Program-made: the position numbers and the translations under genes | Source of the DNA: Chitinophagaceae bacterium | GTDB lineage: Bacteria; Bacteroidota; Bacteroidia; Chitinophagales; Chitinophagaceae | Reading direction: 5' to 3' | Length of the DNA stretch: 64,000 nucleotides | Assembly (NCBI GenBank): GCA_027489035.1 | Contig: JAIYAN010000023.1 | Span: forward strand, 1-64,000 | Notes under the pieces: generated by a model | What the model was told of the DNA's origin: nothing | The model's database searches: none | What the model saw: the letters and a program-made list of their open reading frames with translations, nothing else | In this document: positions 41,514 through 49,720 of the stretch, piece after piece | How the letters are laid out: each line of letters starts with the position of its first letter | How positions within the stretch are numbered: position 1 is the stretch's first letter

Positions 41514-42803
41514 TTATTTCAATAATCTAACTTTTACCATTTCAATTCGAGTGTCGCTTACATGAAGTATATCAAACTCGATATTGCCAAAAATGATTTT
41601 TTGTTTTTCTTTTTGAATGCCATTGTTGTTTTGAATAATAAATCCCGAAAGCGTTTCTGCGCCTTCTTTACCATAAAAATTAAATTGGTATTTCTGTTCA
41701 ATGTAGTCTAGTTCTATTCTTCCGCTAAATAAATATTCATCTTCTGCCAATTGTTTTTCAACAAAATCTTCTGTTGTATCATATTCATCTTCTATCTCTC
41801 CAAAAAGCTCTTCAAGCAAATCTTCCATGGTTACTATACCGGAGGTTCCTCCAAATTCATCAATTACCCAAGCAATGCTTTTTCTGTCTTTTGTAAATTT
41901 ATTCATCAAATCAGTTGCGCTCATCGTTTCTGGTACCGCCGCAATCGGATGAAGGATTTCTGATGTAGTAGAAGGGTTTTTAAACAAATCTAGGTGATGA
42001 ATATATCCGATGATGTTGTCGATATTATTTTCAAAAACAATAATTCTACTCAACTTCGTTTCAATAAACTTTTCTTTTATTGAAGCAATGCTGGTGTCTT
42101 TTTCTACTGCAATAATTTCTTTTCTAGGCAACAAGCAAGCGCGAATTTTAGTATCACTTAAAGACAAAGCATTTTCAAATAATTTTTTATTGTGTTCAGA
42201 TGCTTCTTCAATTTCTTGATTTTTATTTTGCTGAAAAAAATGTTCAAGATCTAATTTAGTAAACGCTTCTTTTTTATTTTTAATTTTTACATTAAAAATA
42301 TATTTCAAAATCCATTCAGAAATATTTACCAATAAAGCAACAAGAGACGAAAAAAGTTGATAAAAGAAATTCATCAATTTGCTGATAAAAACAGAGTGAA
42401 TAATTTGCTCGTTTTTTATTCTGAAAAAGGCTCTTATTATAAAAACGGTAAACAATAAAATGGTGGTTGATAAAATTGTTTCAACCAATAATTGGATATA
42501 GCTAATGTAATCAGATACAGATTCTGGCAACAATTTTTTCACCCAGTTCCATACAGGAAGTAGCATATCGCCAATTAATAATCCGTAAACAACAGATAAA
42601 ATCGTTAACCCCACCAAAAGAGTTCCAATAAATCGAGTTGAGTTTTCGGAAAAACGGCTCCAAGTTTTACCACTTAACGTTCCTTGCTTTTTCTTTAATT
42701 CAATAGATAATTTGTTTGCCGAAATAAATGCGATTTCTATTCCATAAAAAAAAGCAATCAATAAAAGTGAACTTATAATGACGAGCAGTGAAATCCAATC
42801 CAT
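41514..42803 (-). CDS. CNNM/CBS/CorC membrane protein, GldE-like
   Basis: 429 residues. An N-terminal CNNM domain with four membrane helices (SLLVIISSLLLIAFFYGIEIAFIS and following) carries ELK(K)KQG after the first helix. Two CBS motifs (LSRIIVFENNIDNIIGYIHHLDLF; IAWVIDEFGGTSGIVTMEDLLEELFGEIEDEYD) and a C-terminal CorC_HlyC domain follow. The family includes CorC/HlyC (magnesium or cobalt efflux) and the Bacteroidota gliding protein GldE. The nearby gldC makes GldE attractive, but the architecture alone does not separate the two. Confidence 0.82.
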   Translation of the reverse strand: MDWISLLVIISSLLLIAFFYGIEIAFISANKLSIELKKKQGTLSGKTWSRFSENSTRFIGTLLVGLTILSVVYGLLIGDMLLPVWNWVKKLLPESVSDYISYIQLLVETILSTTILLFTVFIIRAFFRIKNEQIIHSVFISKLMNFFYQLFSSLVALLVNISEWILKYIFNVKIKNKKEAFTKLDLEHFFQQNKNQEIEEASEHNKKLFENALSLSDTKIRACLLPRKEIIAVEKDTSIASIKEKFIETKLSRIIVFENNIDNIIGYIHHLDLFKNPSTTSEILHPIAAVPETMSATDLMNKFTKDRKSIAWVIDEFGGTSGIVTMEDLLEELFGEIEDEYDTTEDFVEKQLAEDEYLFSGRIELDYIEQKYQFNFYGKEGAETLSGFIIQNNNGIQKEKQKIIFGNIEFDILHVSDTRIEMVKVRLLK

Positions 42804-42833
42804 ATAAATTATTTAAACGTTTTTTTGGTATGA

Positions 42834-43409
42834 TTAGTTTTTCAAAAATTCGGTAAGAATCTCTTTAGCTTTCGCACAAGCATTTTCCAACACATCATTA
42901 ACGATAATTTTGTCAAAATGTTCTTTAAATCCAATTTCGTAAGATGCTTTATTGATGCGTGCACTAAGTGATTCTTCGGTTTCTGTTCCTCTTGATAACA
43001 ATCTTTTTTTAAGCTCATCAACCGATGGTGGCTCCACAAAAATACTCATTGTATTTTCGGGATATTGCTGCTGAATATGCAACGCGCCTTTTACATCAAT
43101 ATCCAAAACTGGCACTTTGTTTAACAACCAAATGCGTTTGAGCTCCGATTTTAATGTGCCATAATATTTACCTTCATAAACCATTTCCCATTCTGCAAAT
43201 TCATTCTTTTGAATTTTAGTTTTAAATGCTTCAGCAGAAATAAAATAGTAATCTTTTCCATCTTCTTCATTTGCTCTTGGATTACGGGTTGTTGCTGATA
43301 TTGAAAAAGTAAGTTCTGGAAATTCTTGCATTAAAAAATGGGTAATCGATGTTTTTCCAGCTCCAGATGGGGCTGTAATAATTAATATTTTCTGGTGTGT
43401 AGTTTCCAT
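42834..43409 (-). CDS. gmk: Guanylate kinase
   Basis: Phosphorylates GMP to GDP, 191 residues. P-loop APSGAGKTS (~13-21); GMP-binding SISATTRNPRANEEDGKDYYF; EWEMVYEGKYYGTLKSEL and the DIDVKGALHIQQ motif. Normal length. Same-strand gene after murA, separated by a hairpin terminator. Confidence 0.94.
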   Translation of the reverse strand: METTHQKILIITAPSGAGKTSITHFLMQEFPELTFSISATTRNPRANEEDGKDYYFISAEAFKTKIQKNEFAEWEMVYEGKYYGTLKSELKRIWLLNKVPVLDIDVKGALHIQQQYPENTMSIFVEPPSVDELKKRLLSRGTETEESLSARINKASYEIGFKEHFDKIIVNDVLENACAKAKEILTEFLKN

Positions 43410-43442
43410 TTTCTAATCCTAATATAAAAAATAATGTTTACA

Positions 43443-43474
43443 AAATAGCCTTCCAAAAAAACGGTAGGCTATTT
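43443..43474 (-). terminator. Hairpin after murA
   Basis: AAATAGCCT (43443-43451) and AGGCTATTT (43466-43474) form a 9-bp stem. CC/GG pairs continue past a mismatch around an A-rich loop. A T-rich tail follows on the minus strand. Confidence 0.65.
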
Positions 43475-43491
43475 ATTAAAATGATTGTTTC

Positions 43492-44799
43492 TTAATCCTT
43501 ACGGATAATTTCGGCACCCAAGGCTTTTAAGCGCTGGTCTATATATTGATACCCTCTATCTATTTGTTCAATATTTTGAATAATGCTTTTTCCTTCTGCG
43601 CTTAATGCTGCGATTAACAAAGCTACTCCAGCCCGAATATCAGGTGAGCTCATGGTAATTCCCCTTAATTTCTTTTGTCTTTCCATTCCGACTACTACGG
43701 CACGATGCGGATCACATAATATAACCTGTGCACCCATTTCAATCAATTTATCTACAAAGAATAATCTACTTTCAAACATTTTTTGATGAATTAATACACT
43801 TCCTTTTGCCTGAATAGCCGTTACCAAAATTATGCTTAATAAATCGGGGGTTAATCCTGGCCAAGGATGGTCGTAAATGGTTGGGATGCCACCATCAAGA
43901 TAAGTTTGAATTTCATAAGTGTCTTGAGCAGGAATATGAATATCATCATCATTAAAATTCAATTTGATTCCCAATTGTTGAAACTTTTCTGGGATAACGC
44001 CTAACTCTTTTAAACCAACATTTTTTATAATGATATCACTTTGCGTCATTGCTGCCATTCCAATAAAACTACCAACTTCAATCATATCGGGAAGCATAGT
44101 ATGTGTAGTCCCATTTAATGTTTCTACGCCTTGTATAATAAGCATGTTGCTTCCTATTCCTTCAATTTTTGCGCCCATTCTGTTGAGCATTTTGCAAAGC
44201 TGTTGAATGTAAGGTTCGCAAGCAGCATTATAAATGGTGGTCGTTCCTTCAGCCAAACTCGCAGCCATTAAAATATTTGCGGTTCCTGTTACACTTGGCT
44301 CATCTAATTGCATAAAACTGCCCTTCAATCCATCTGTTTTTAATTGAAAACAATTTGCGTTTTCATCATAAAAATAATCAGCACCTAAATTTTGAAACCC
44401 AATAATATGTGTATCTAGTTTTCTTCTGCCTATTTTATCACCTCCGGGTTTTGGTAAATACGCTTTTTTAAACCGAGCAAGCAATGGACCAGCAAGCATT
44501 ACCGAACCCCTTAATCGACCACTTTTTTTATGAAAAGCCTCACTTGAAAGGTAATCTACATCTACATCGTCTGCTTGAAAGGTACAAGTTTGACGATCTG
44601 TGCGGTTTACTTTTACATTGATTTCTTTTAATAACTCAATCAATAGGTTTACGTCAATAATATCAGGGATGTTTTGAATAACAACGGGTTCTTTTGTAAG
44701 CAAAACGGCACTTATAATCTGCAATGCTTCGTTTTTAGCGCCCTGAGGTTGAATTGTACCTGAAAGTTTTTTTCCACCAATTACTTCAAAAATACTCAT
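43492..44799 (-). CDS. murA: UDP-N-acetylglucosamine 1-carboxyvinyltransferase, Asp-type active site
   Basis: First committed step of peptidoglycan synthesis, 435 residues, full length. Conserved IGGKKLSGTIQPQGAKNEALQII (N-terminal Lys-Asn site) and RLRGSVMLAGPLLARF. The catalytic loop reads PKPGGDKIGRRKLDTH, with Asp at residue 121 where most MurA proteins have Cys115. Known Asp-type MurA enzymes (for example in mycobacteria and chlamydiae) are insensitive to fosfomycin. A possible -7 box (CATCTTTG on the minus strand at 44826-44833) lies upstream. Confidence 0.93.
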   Translation of the reverse strand: MSIFEVIGGKKLSGTIQPQGAKNEALQIISAVLLTKEPVVIQNIPDIIDVNLLIELLKEINVKVNRTDRQTCTFQADDVDVDYLSSEAFHKKSGRLRGSVMLAGPLLARFKKAYLPKPGGDKIGRRKLDTHIIGFQNLGADYFYDENANCFQLKTDGLKGSFMQLDEPSVTGTANILMAASLAEGTTTIYNAACEPYIQQLCKMLNRMGAKIEGIGSNMLIIQGVETLNGTTHTMLPDMIEVGSFIGMAAMTQSDIIIKNVGLKELGVIPEKFQQLGIKLNFNDDDIHIPAQDTYEIQTYLDGGIPTIYDHPWPGLTPDLLSIILVTAIQAKGSVLIHQKMFESRLFFVDKLIEMGAQVILCDPHRAVVVGMERQKKLRGITMSSPDIRAGVALLIAALSAEGKSIIQNIEQIDRGYQYIDQRLKALGAEIIRKD

Positions 44800-45088
44800 G
44801 TAGTATAGAATTTTTTCTTTGAACGCAAAGATGAATATTTAATTTGAAAGTTAGCGCTTGAATTTGGAGTATATGACCGGATTGGGATTTATTAGATTTC
44901 CTTTTTTGAAAGATGGGTTATTATAAAAATCTGAAAATCGATATTTTTGAGATTTCAATAAAAAATAAAAAAAAATTCTTACGTGTAGAAATGGACCAAT
45001 AAGTCATTTTGCAATTGCATCATTTAAACTATGGGGTTGAAAATATTACGATAAAACAGCTATTTTTAAAGCGAAAAAAGTACGATAA

Positions 45089-47428
45089 TTAATTTTTCTC
45101 CCCACTTTTTTTATTAAACAAAACCAGTAATACGGGTAAAAAAATAAGGTTGGTTATTGTAGCTACTAACAAGGTAATAGAGGTAAGCCATCCTAAAGCA
45201 AATGTGCCTCCAAAACTACTTCCGCAAAAAATAACAAATCCCGCCATCAAAACCAATGATGTATAAATAATGCTTAATCCGGTTTGCTTCACCGTTTGTT
45301 TTACAGCAACTTCTATATCATTATTATAAATAGGCAATATTTGTCGATAGTTTACCAAAAAACGAATGGTAATATCTACTGCAATTCCCAATGCAACGCT
45401 AAAAACCAATACAGTAGAAGGTTTTAGAGGAACACCTACCCAACCCATTACACCAGCTGTAACCATCAACGGTATAATATTAGGCAACAAAGAAACAATA
45501 AGCATTTTAAAAGAACGGAACAAATAAAGCATACAAAACGCAATTAAAATAAACGCCCAAAATATACTTTCCTTCAATCCATTTATAATAAACTTGCTCC
45601 CTTCTAAAAATGTTATACTCGTTCCAGTTAGTGTTACTTGATAGCTGGTATCAAAATACTGATTAGCCTTTTCTTGAATGTTTGCCAATAAAACGGGTAA
45701 ACGTTCCGTTCCAATATCAGCCATGTTTACACTAATGCGGGTGTACCTAGAGCTGCTGTCAATAAAGGCATTCAGCATATTTACTCCTCCATTTCCTTCT
45801 CCTTTTGAGGCTACAATTAAGTCATTAATAAGAGCACCTTCTTCATTAGATGGCATCCGATAGCTCGTAGAATCGTTATCATAAAATGCTTGAGTGGCAA
45901 ACTTCAACCCTTCTGATACATTTAAAGGTTTGTTCATTTCTTTTTGAGAAGCGATATACATTGATAGCGAATCAATGCGATTGAATATGCTCAATCCTTT
46001 TCTTTTCACCCCTCTTCTCTTTTTTGTATCTATCATAATTTCAAGTGGCATTATCCCTTTGAAATTCTTTTCGAAAAACTTTAAGTCGAGGTACACTTTA
46101 TCTGTTTTGGGTAAATCATCTACAATAAATCCTACAGACTTTAACTTTAGAATACCCAATATTGAAAAAATAATTATTGCACCCGTTGCAATCCAAACAT
46201 ATTTTGTATGTGTGAAAATCCAATTTTCAATTTTATTCAAAGCCGTGATAATCCATTTATTATCTAGATACTTTAATTGATTCTTTTTTGGTGAAGGCAG
46301 GTAGCTTAAAACCGAAGGCAATAAAATAAACGATATTACAAAAATCAACATGATGCTTATACCTGAAACCACACCAAATTCTTTTAAAATAGCAGACTTG
46401 GTAAATGCAAAAACAGCAAAACCAATAGCGGCTGTAATGTTGCAAAACAAGGTCACAACGCCCATTTTACTTACCATTTCAATGAGTGCATGATGTTTTC
46501 TTTCATGCTCATCTTCGGCTTGATGCTGTAGATATGAAGTATGGTATTTGTTGATAAAATAGATGCAATTGGGAATACCGATTACCACCACCAATGATGG
46601 AATTAATGCGGTTAGTAAAGTGATTTTATATCCACACAAATAAATTAATGCTACCGTCCAAATTACCCCAATCATCACCACACTCAATGAAATAATGGCT
46701 GTACTAAAAGATCTAAAAAACAACAACAATATCAAGGTACTCAGCAACAAGGATCCCCATAAAAAAAAGTTCATTTCTTTTTTTACACGTTCTGCCACAA
46801 CGGTACGAATTAATGGCAAACCACTCAAATGCACTTCTATTCCTGTAGATTTTTGATAAGCATCTGTAGCCTGCATAATGCCGTTTACAATGGCCACACG
46901 CGCTTGCGAATTCATCGAGTCCTTATTTATTTTTACTGCCATCAAATATGCTTCCGAATCTGCATTGTACAACATAGTATTGTAAAACGGTAAATTCAAA
47001 AATTGATTTTTTGCATCCTCTAATTGAGTTGCATCAATATTTTTTAAAGCAAATATTTTTTTGGGAATAAACTTTTCACCTAAACTGTCTTTTTCCAACA
47101 TGATCGCGTCTGGCACGCCCAGCACATTTTCTACACAGTTAACTTTTTTTATTTCATCCGTTAATTTTTGATAGGCTTTAAAATGATTTAATGTGAAAAA
47201 TTGCTTTGTTTGTACACCTATTACCATCATATTTCCATCCCCGCCAAAAATCTTTTTAAAATTGGCATTTTCCTGATATTTGATATTATCCACCGGAATG
47301 GCACGCGAAAACTCATAACTTAATTTAACCTTAGCGGCGAAATAACCCATCACAATGGTTGATACAACCAATGCAATTAATAATATAAGTTTGTTTTTTA
47401 GTACAAATTTTGCCAGTTTCTGCCACAT
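45089..47428 (-). CDS. MMPL/RND-superfamily exporter
   Basis: 779 residues, predicted inner-membrane proton-driven exporter with about 12 membrane helices in two halves. Each half has a helix near the N-end followed by a large periplasmic loop (SYEFSRAIPVDNIKYQENANFKKIFGGDGNMMV; SVGFIVDDLPKTDKVYLDLKFFEKNF), then a five-helix block. The second half has VFSVALGIAVDITIRFLVNYRQ, the charged helix 10 pattern of the family. MmpL-like and HpnN-like proteins move lipids or hopanoids; the substrate here is unknown. Confidence 0.85.
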   Translation of the reverse strand: MWQKLAKFVLKNKLILLIALVVSTIVMGYFAAKVKLSYEFSRAIPVDNIKYQENANFKKIFGGDGNMMVIGVQTKQFFTLNHFKAYQKLTDEIKKVNCVENVLGVPDAIMLEKDSLGEKFIPKKIFALKNIDATQLEDAKNQFLNLPFYNTMLYNADSEAYLMAVKINKDSMNSQARVAIVNGIMQATDAYQKSTGIEVHLSGLPLIRTVVAERVKKEMNFFLWGSLLLSTLILLLFFRSFSTAIISLSVVMIGVIWTVALIYLCGYKITLLTALIPSLVVVIGIPNCIYFINKYHTSYLQHQAEDEHERKHHALIEMVSKMGVVTLFCNITAAIGFAVFAFTKSAILKEFGVVSGISIMLIFVISFILLPSVLSYLPSPKKNQLKYLDNKWIITALNKIENWIFTHTKYVWIATGAIIIFSILGILKLKSVGFIVDDLPKTDKVYLDLKFFEKNFKGIMPLEIMIDTKKRRGVKRKGLSIFNRIDSLSMYIASQKEMNKPLNVSEGLKFATQAFYDNDSTSYRMPSNEEGALINDLIVASKGEGNGGVNMLNAFIDSSSRYTRISVNMADIGTERLPVLLANIQEKANQYFDTSYQVTLTGTSITFLEGSKFIINGLKESIFWAFILIAFCMLYLFRSFKMLIVSLLPNIIPLMVTAGVMGWVGVPLKPSTVLVFSVALGIAVDITIRFLVNYRQILPIYNNDIEVAVKQTVKQTGLSIIYTSLVLMAGFVIFCGSSFGGTFALGWLTSITLLVATITNLIFLPVLLVLFNKKSGEKN

Positions 47429-47498
47429 AATGTTTTAATATTGGTGTATAATCAGCTTATTCGATTGCAAAGAAAGATTATTTATTTATAAGAAAGTG

Positions 47499-47578
47499 AA
47501 AAGTAAAAAGTAAAAAGTGAAAAAGGGTAATCAGCAATTTTTAAATTTTGACTTTTGCGTTTTGAATTTTTACTTTTG
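47499..47578. repeat. AAAAGTAAAAAG element copy 3 plus inverted half-copy
   Basis: 47499-47517 is identical to 32608-32626. TTTTGAATTTTTACTTTT at 47561-47578 is the exact complement of 23798-23815. Together they form an imperfect inverted arrangement in front of recO. Confidence 0.65.
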
Positions 47579-47579
47579 A
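47572..47579 (+). promoter_or_regulatory. -7 box TACTTTTG before recO
   Basis: TAnnTTTG match 8 bases before the ATG, but it lies within a repeat element, so it may be coincidental. Confidence 0.4.
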
Positions 47580-47587
47580 ATTAACCA

Positions 47588-48334
47588 ATGACACACAAAA
47601 CCAAAGGAATAGTATTGCGAACCATTAAATATGGTGAAACGAGTGTAGTGGCTACGATATTAACGGAGGTATTTGGTGTACAAACTTATTTGATCAATGG
47701 GGTTAGAAAAACACAAAAAAAAGACAGCAAAGCCATTATGCTGCAACCTTCAGCAATACTAGATTTAGATGTATATCACAACGAACTAAAAAGTTTACAG
47801 AGAATTAAATCTTGTAGCTGGGCTAAATTATACACACACGTTTTATCCGATGTGGTAAAAAACAGCATTGCTACATTCATGGTTGAATTGATTTACAAAT
47901 CATTAAAACAACCTGAAGACAATCCAGAACTATTTTATTTTTGTGAAGATGCTTTTTTAAATTTGGATGAGTCTGAAATCAATGTGGCAGCTAATTTCCC
48001 ATTATACTTTTCATTACAACTTCCCTATTTTTTAGGATTTAAAATTGAAGCCATTAAAAATAATCCAATCTCTAATCAAGATATTTATTTGGATTTACAA
48101 GAAGGATTTTTTACTGACCACAAACCTTTTCACAATTATTTTATACAAGGAGAATTGGCATTAATTACTGCTGAACTATTAAAAGTAATGCATCCTTCCG
48201 AATTGAATCAAATTCGATTAAATAAAGAAACCCGCAGGCTTTTACTTACTGCATTTCAACAATACTTTGGATTACATGTGCAGGATTTTGGACAGATGAA
48301 AACGTTGAAAATAATGCAAGATGTGCTGGGGTAA
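47588..48334 (+). CDS. recO: DNA repair protein RecO
   Basis: Recombination mediator that helps load RecA with RecR, 248 residues. The N-terminal OB-fold has TKGIVLRTIKYGETSVVATILTEVFGVQTYLINGVRK (~3-39); a central helical region and C-terminal FQQYFGLHVQDFGQMKTLKIMQDVLG follow. The four-Cys zinc site of some RecO proteins is not seen. Its 5' sequence is occupied by the AAAAGTAAAAAG repeat. Confidence 0.9.
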   Translation: MTHKTKGIVLRTIKYGETSVVATILTEVFGVQTYLINGVRKTQKKDSKAIMLQPSAILDLDVYHNELKSLQRIKSCSWAKLYTHVLSDVVKNSIATFMVELIYKSLKQPEDNPELFYFCEDAFLNLDESEINVAANFPLYFSLQLPYFLGFKIEAIKNNPISNQDIYLDLQEGFFTDHKPFHNYFIQGELALITAELLKVMHPSELNQIRLNKETRRLLLTAFQQYFGLHVQDFGQMKTLKIMQDVLG

Positions 48335-48537
48335 GGTTAAAAAGTCAGCGCGAAAATGAAAACGAGCGTGAAAATTGACTTTTGACTTTTTTCTTCATTC
48401 ACATTCTGTTTCTCGCTCTAATCAAAAAAACTTCTTGCCTTCGAGTCTTTGTGTTGGTTTCCTAACCGGTGTCATGGCAGCTTTAATTGGATTCAAATCC
48501 AATCCAGCATAACGATTATTGTATAGGGGTTAAATCG

Positions 48538-48569
48538 CTTTGCTGGTTTAACGGTTTAATGGTTTAAGG
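48538..48569 (-). repeat. AACCATTAAACC intergenic element, copy C (inverted)
   Basis: Complement reads CCTTAAACCATTAAACC, then GTTAAACCAGCAAAGCGA, then TTTAACC. Confidence 0.65.
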
Positions 48570-48594
48570 TAGATCGACAATTTGAAATCACATG

Positions 48595-48659
48595 CACCCA
48601 CGGTTGAAACCGTGGACTATCTAAAATGTCGTAAAAATTGACGGTGTAAAATGTTGGAA
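48595..48659 (+). repeat. 65-bp direct repeat with palindrome, copy 1
   Basis: Starts CACCCACGGTTGAAACCGTGG, in which CCACGGTT-GA-AACCGTGG is a perfect 18-base palindrome, and ends TGTAAAATGTTGGAA. The second copy lies at 48789-48853. Confidence 0.75.
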
Positions 48660-48788
48660 GAAAATCCACTTCCTTATTCTTTATTTTTATTTTCTTATTT
48701 CCCAAAAGCTAAATTTAATCTAAATGCTATTTTGCATACAGTAACTCCTATACTTTATAGTTTTATGGTCGAAAATGGAAATATTCTT

Positions 48789-48853
48789 CACCCACGGTTG
48801 AAACTGTTGGCTATCTAAAATGTCGTAAAAATTGACGGTGTAAAATGTTGGAA
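48789..48853 (+). repeat. 65-bp direct repeat, copy 2
   Basis: Same length as copy 1, with a few changes concentrated in the palindrome's right arm (AACTGTTGG instead of AACCGTGG); the remaining ~45 bases are identical. Confidence 0.75.
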
Positions 48854-48891
48854 CGTGATTTCAACTTCCCCCATTGGGTGACTGAGGTGGC

Positions 48892-49044
48892 TAAAACCTC
48901 AAAAACCTCAAAAACCTCAAAAACCTCAAAAACCTCAAAAACCTCAAAAACCTCTCAAACCTCAAAAACCTCTCAAACCTCTCAAACCTCAAAAACCTCT
49001 CAAACCTCTCAAACCTCTCAAACCTCTCAAACCTCTCAAACCTC
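48892..49044 (+). repeat. 9-bp minisatellite, 17 units
   Basis: Seven units ending AAAACCTC in a row, then an interspersed pattern of TCAAACCTC and AAAAACCTC units, then five TCAAACCTC. It ends exactly where the SRPBCC gene's stop begins. The same unit, inverted, occurs at 4047-4071. Confidence 0.85.
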
Positions 49045-49512
49045 TTACCCCTTATTAAACATCTCCTCCACCACCTTAAATCGATGATCGAAGATTCCTT
49101 TCAATTGGTTTTTTACGAATAGGGAATGTGCGATGTCTCCTAAAAATCCGAGTGGTAATTTATAATGTACAATGTCTGTCATTTCAATGCCTTCGGGCAC
49201 TTGCTTAAAATGATGTTGATGATGCCACATGGTATAAGGTCCAAAACGTTGTTCATCTACAAAATATTTTTTATCCTCCACATGCGATATTTCTGTCATC
49301 CAATATAAAGGAATGCCTAAAACCGGCTTTACAATGTATTCTATAATTTGCCCTGGATACATTTTATCGCCATGGTGTTTGGATACAATTTTAAAACCTA
49401 AAGCTGCAGGCGTAATTTTTTGAAGGTTTTTAGGGCTGCTAAAAAAATCCCAAGTGGTTTCTATATCTGCCTTAATGATTTGTACGGTTTTAATGGAATA
49501 TACTTTGCTCAT
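49045..49512 (-). CDS. SRPBCC-superfamily protein
   Basis: 155 residues. It begins TVQIIKADIETTWDFFSSPKNLQKITPAALGFK, the START-like/polyketide-cyclase fold with a large ligand cavity, and ends with the long C-terminal helix (LGDIAHSLFVKNQLKGIFDHRFKVVEEMF). Typical short single-domain length. Ligand unknown; the SRPBCC fold binds lipids or acts in detoxification. Its last codons abut the minisatellite. Confidence 0.8.
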   Translation of the reverse strand: MSKVYSIKTVQIIKADIETTWDFFSSPKNLQKITPAALGFKIVSKHHGDKMYPGQIIEYIVKPVLGIPLYWMTEISHVEDKKYFVDEQRFGPYTMWHHQHHFKQVPEGIEMTDIVHYKLPLGFLGDIAHSLFVKNQLKGIFDHRFKVVEEMFNKG

Positions 49513-49609
49513 AAAGAGATAACAAATTTGGTAAGGATTTGTTTTGAAATGGGATGGATAAAACTTGAATGAGATGTGGAGTTAATTATTTAAATACAAA
49601 ATATCGATC

Positions 49610-49646
49610 AACCTTAAACCATTAAACCAGCGTAGCGATTTAAACC
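49610..49646 (+). repeat. AACCATTAAACC intergenic element, copy D
   Basis: AACCTTAAACCATTAAACC, AGCGTAGCGA, TTTAAACC. Closest to copy B. Confidence 0.7.
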
Positions 49647-49666
49647 ATTTACATGAAAATTTTAAA

Positions 49667-49695
49667 ATAAAAAAAGCGCCTAAAGAATAGGCGCT
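49667..49695 (-). terminator. Terminator AGCGCCTA/TAGGCGCT of the peptide transporter
   Basis: 8-bp perfect stem with a 5-base loop; on the minus strand it is followed by TTTTTTTTATTTT. Confidence 0.85.
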
Positions 49696-49720
49696 TTCAT
49701 TTTATAAAAATTTTACCCAT

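Larger units (their letters stand above)
48335..49044. other. 710-base repeat-rich spacer, no gene
   Basis: Contains an ATTGGATT-CA-AATCCAAT palindrome (48486-48503), one inverted AACCATTAAACC element, two copies of a 65-bp repeat with a palindrome, and a 17-unit 9-bp minisatellite. An 80-codon plus-strand frame across the minisatellite gives a Lys/Gln-Thr-Ser tripeptide repeat and runs on antisense into the next gene; I do not regard it as coding. Confidence 0.7.

Noticed and set aside
48595-48853. Insertion-sequence ends bounding a small element
   Set aside because: The 65-mers are direct, the interval between them (129 bases) has no transposase, and no target duplication is visible.
48892-49044. 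Possible CRISPR array
   Set aside because: Units are 9 bp, directly abutting, with no spacers and no cas genes nearby.
48845-49087. 80-codon plus-strand frame with a Lys/Gln-Thr-Ser tripeptide repeat
   Set aside because: It is the translation of the 9-bp minisatellite; because the unit is a multiple of three the frame stays open. Its ATG comes from the 65-bp repeat and it runs antisense into a real gene.
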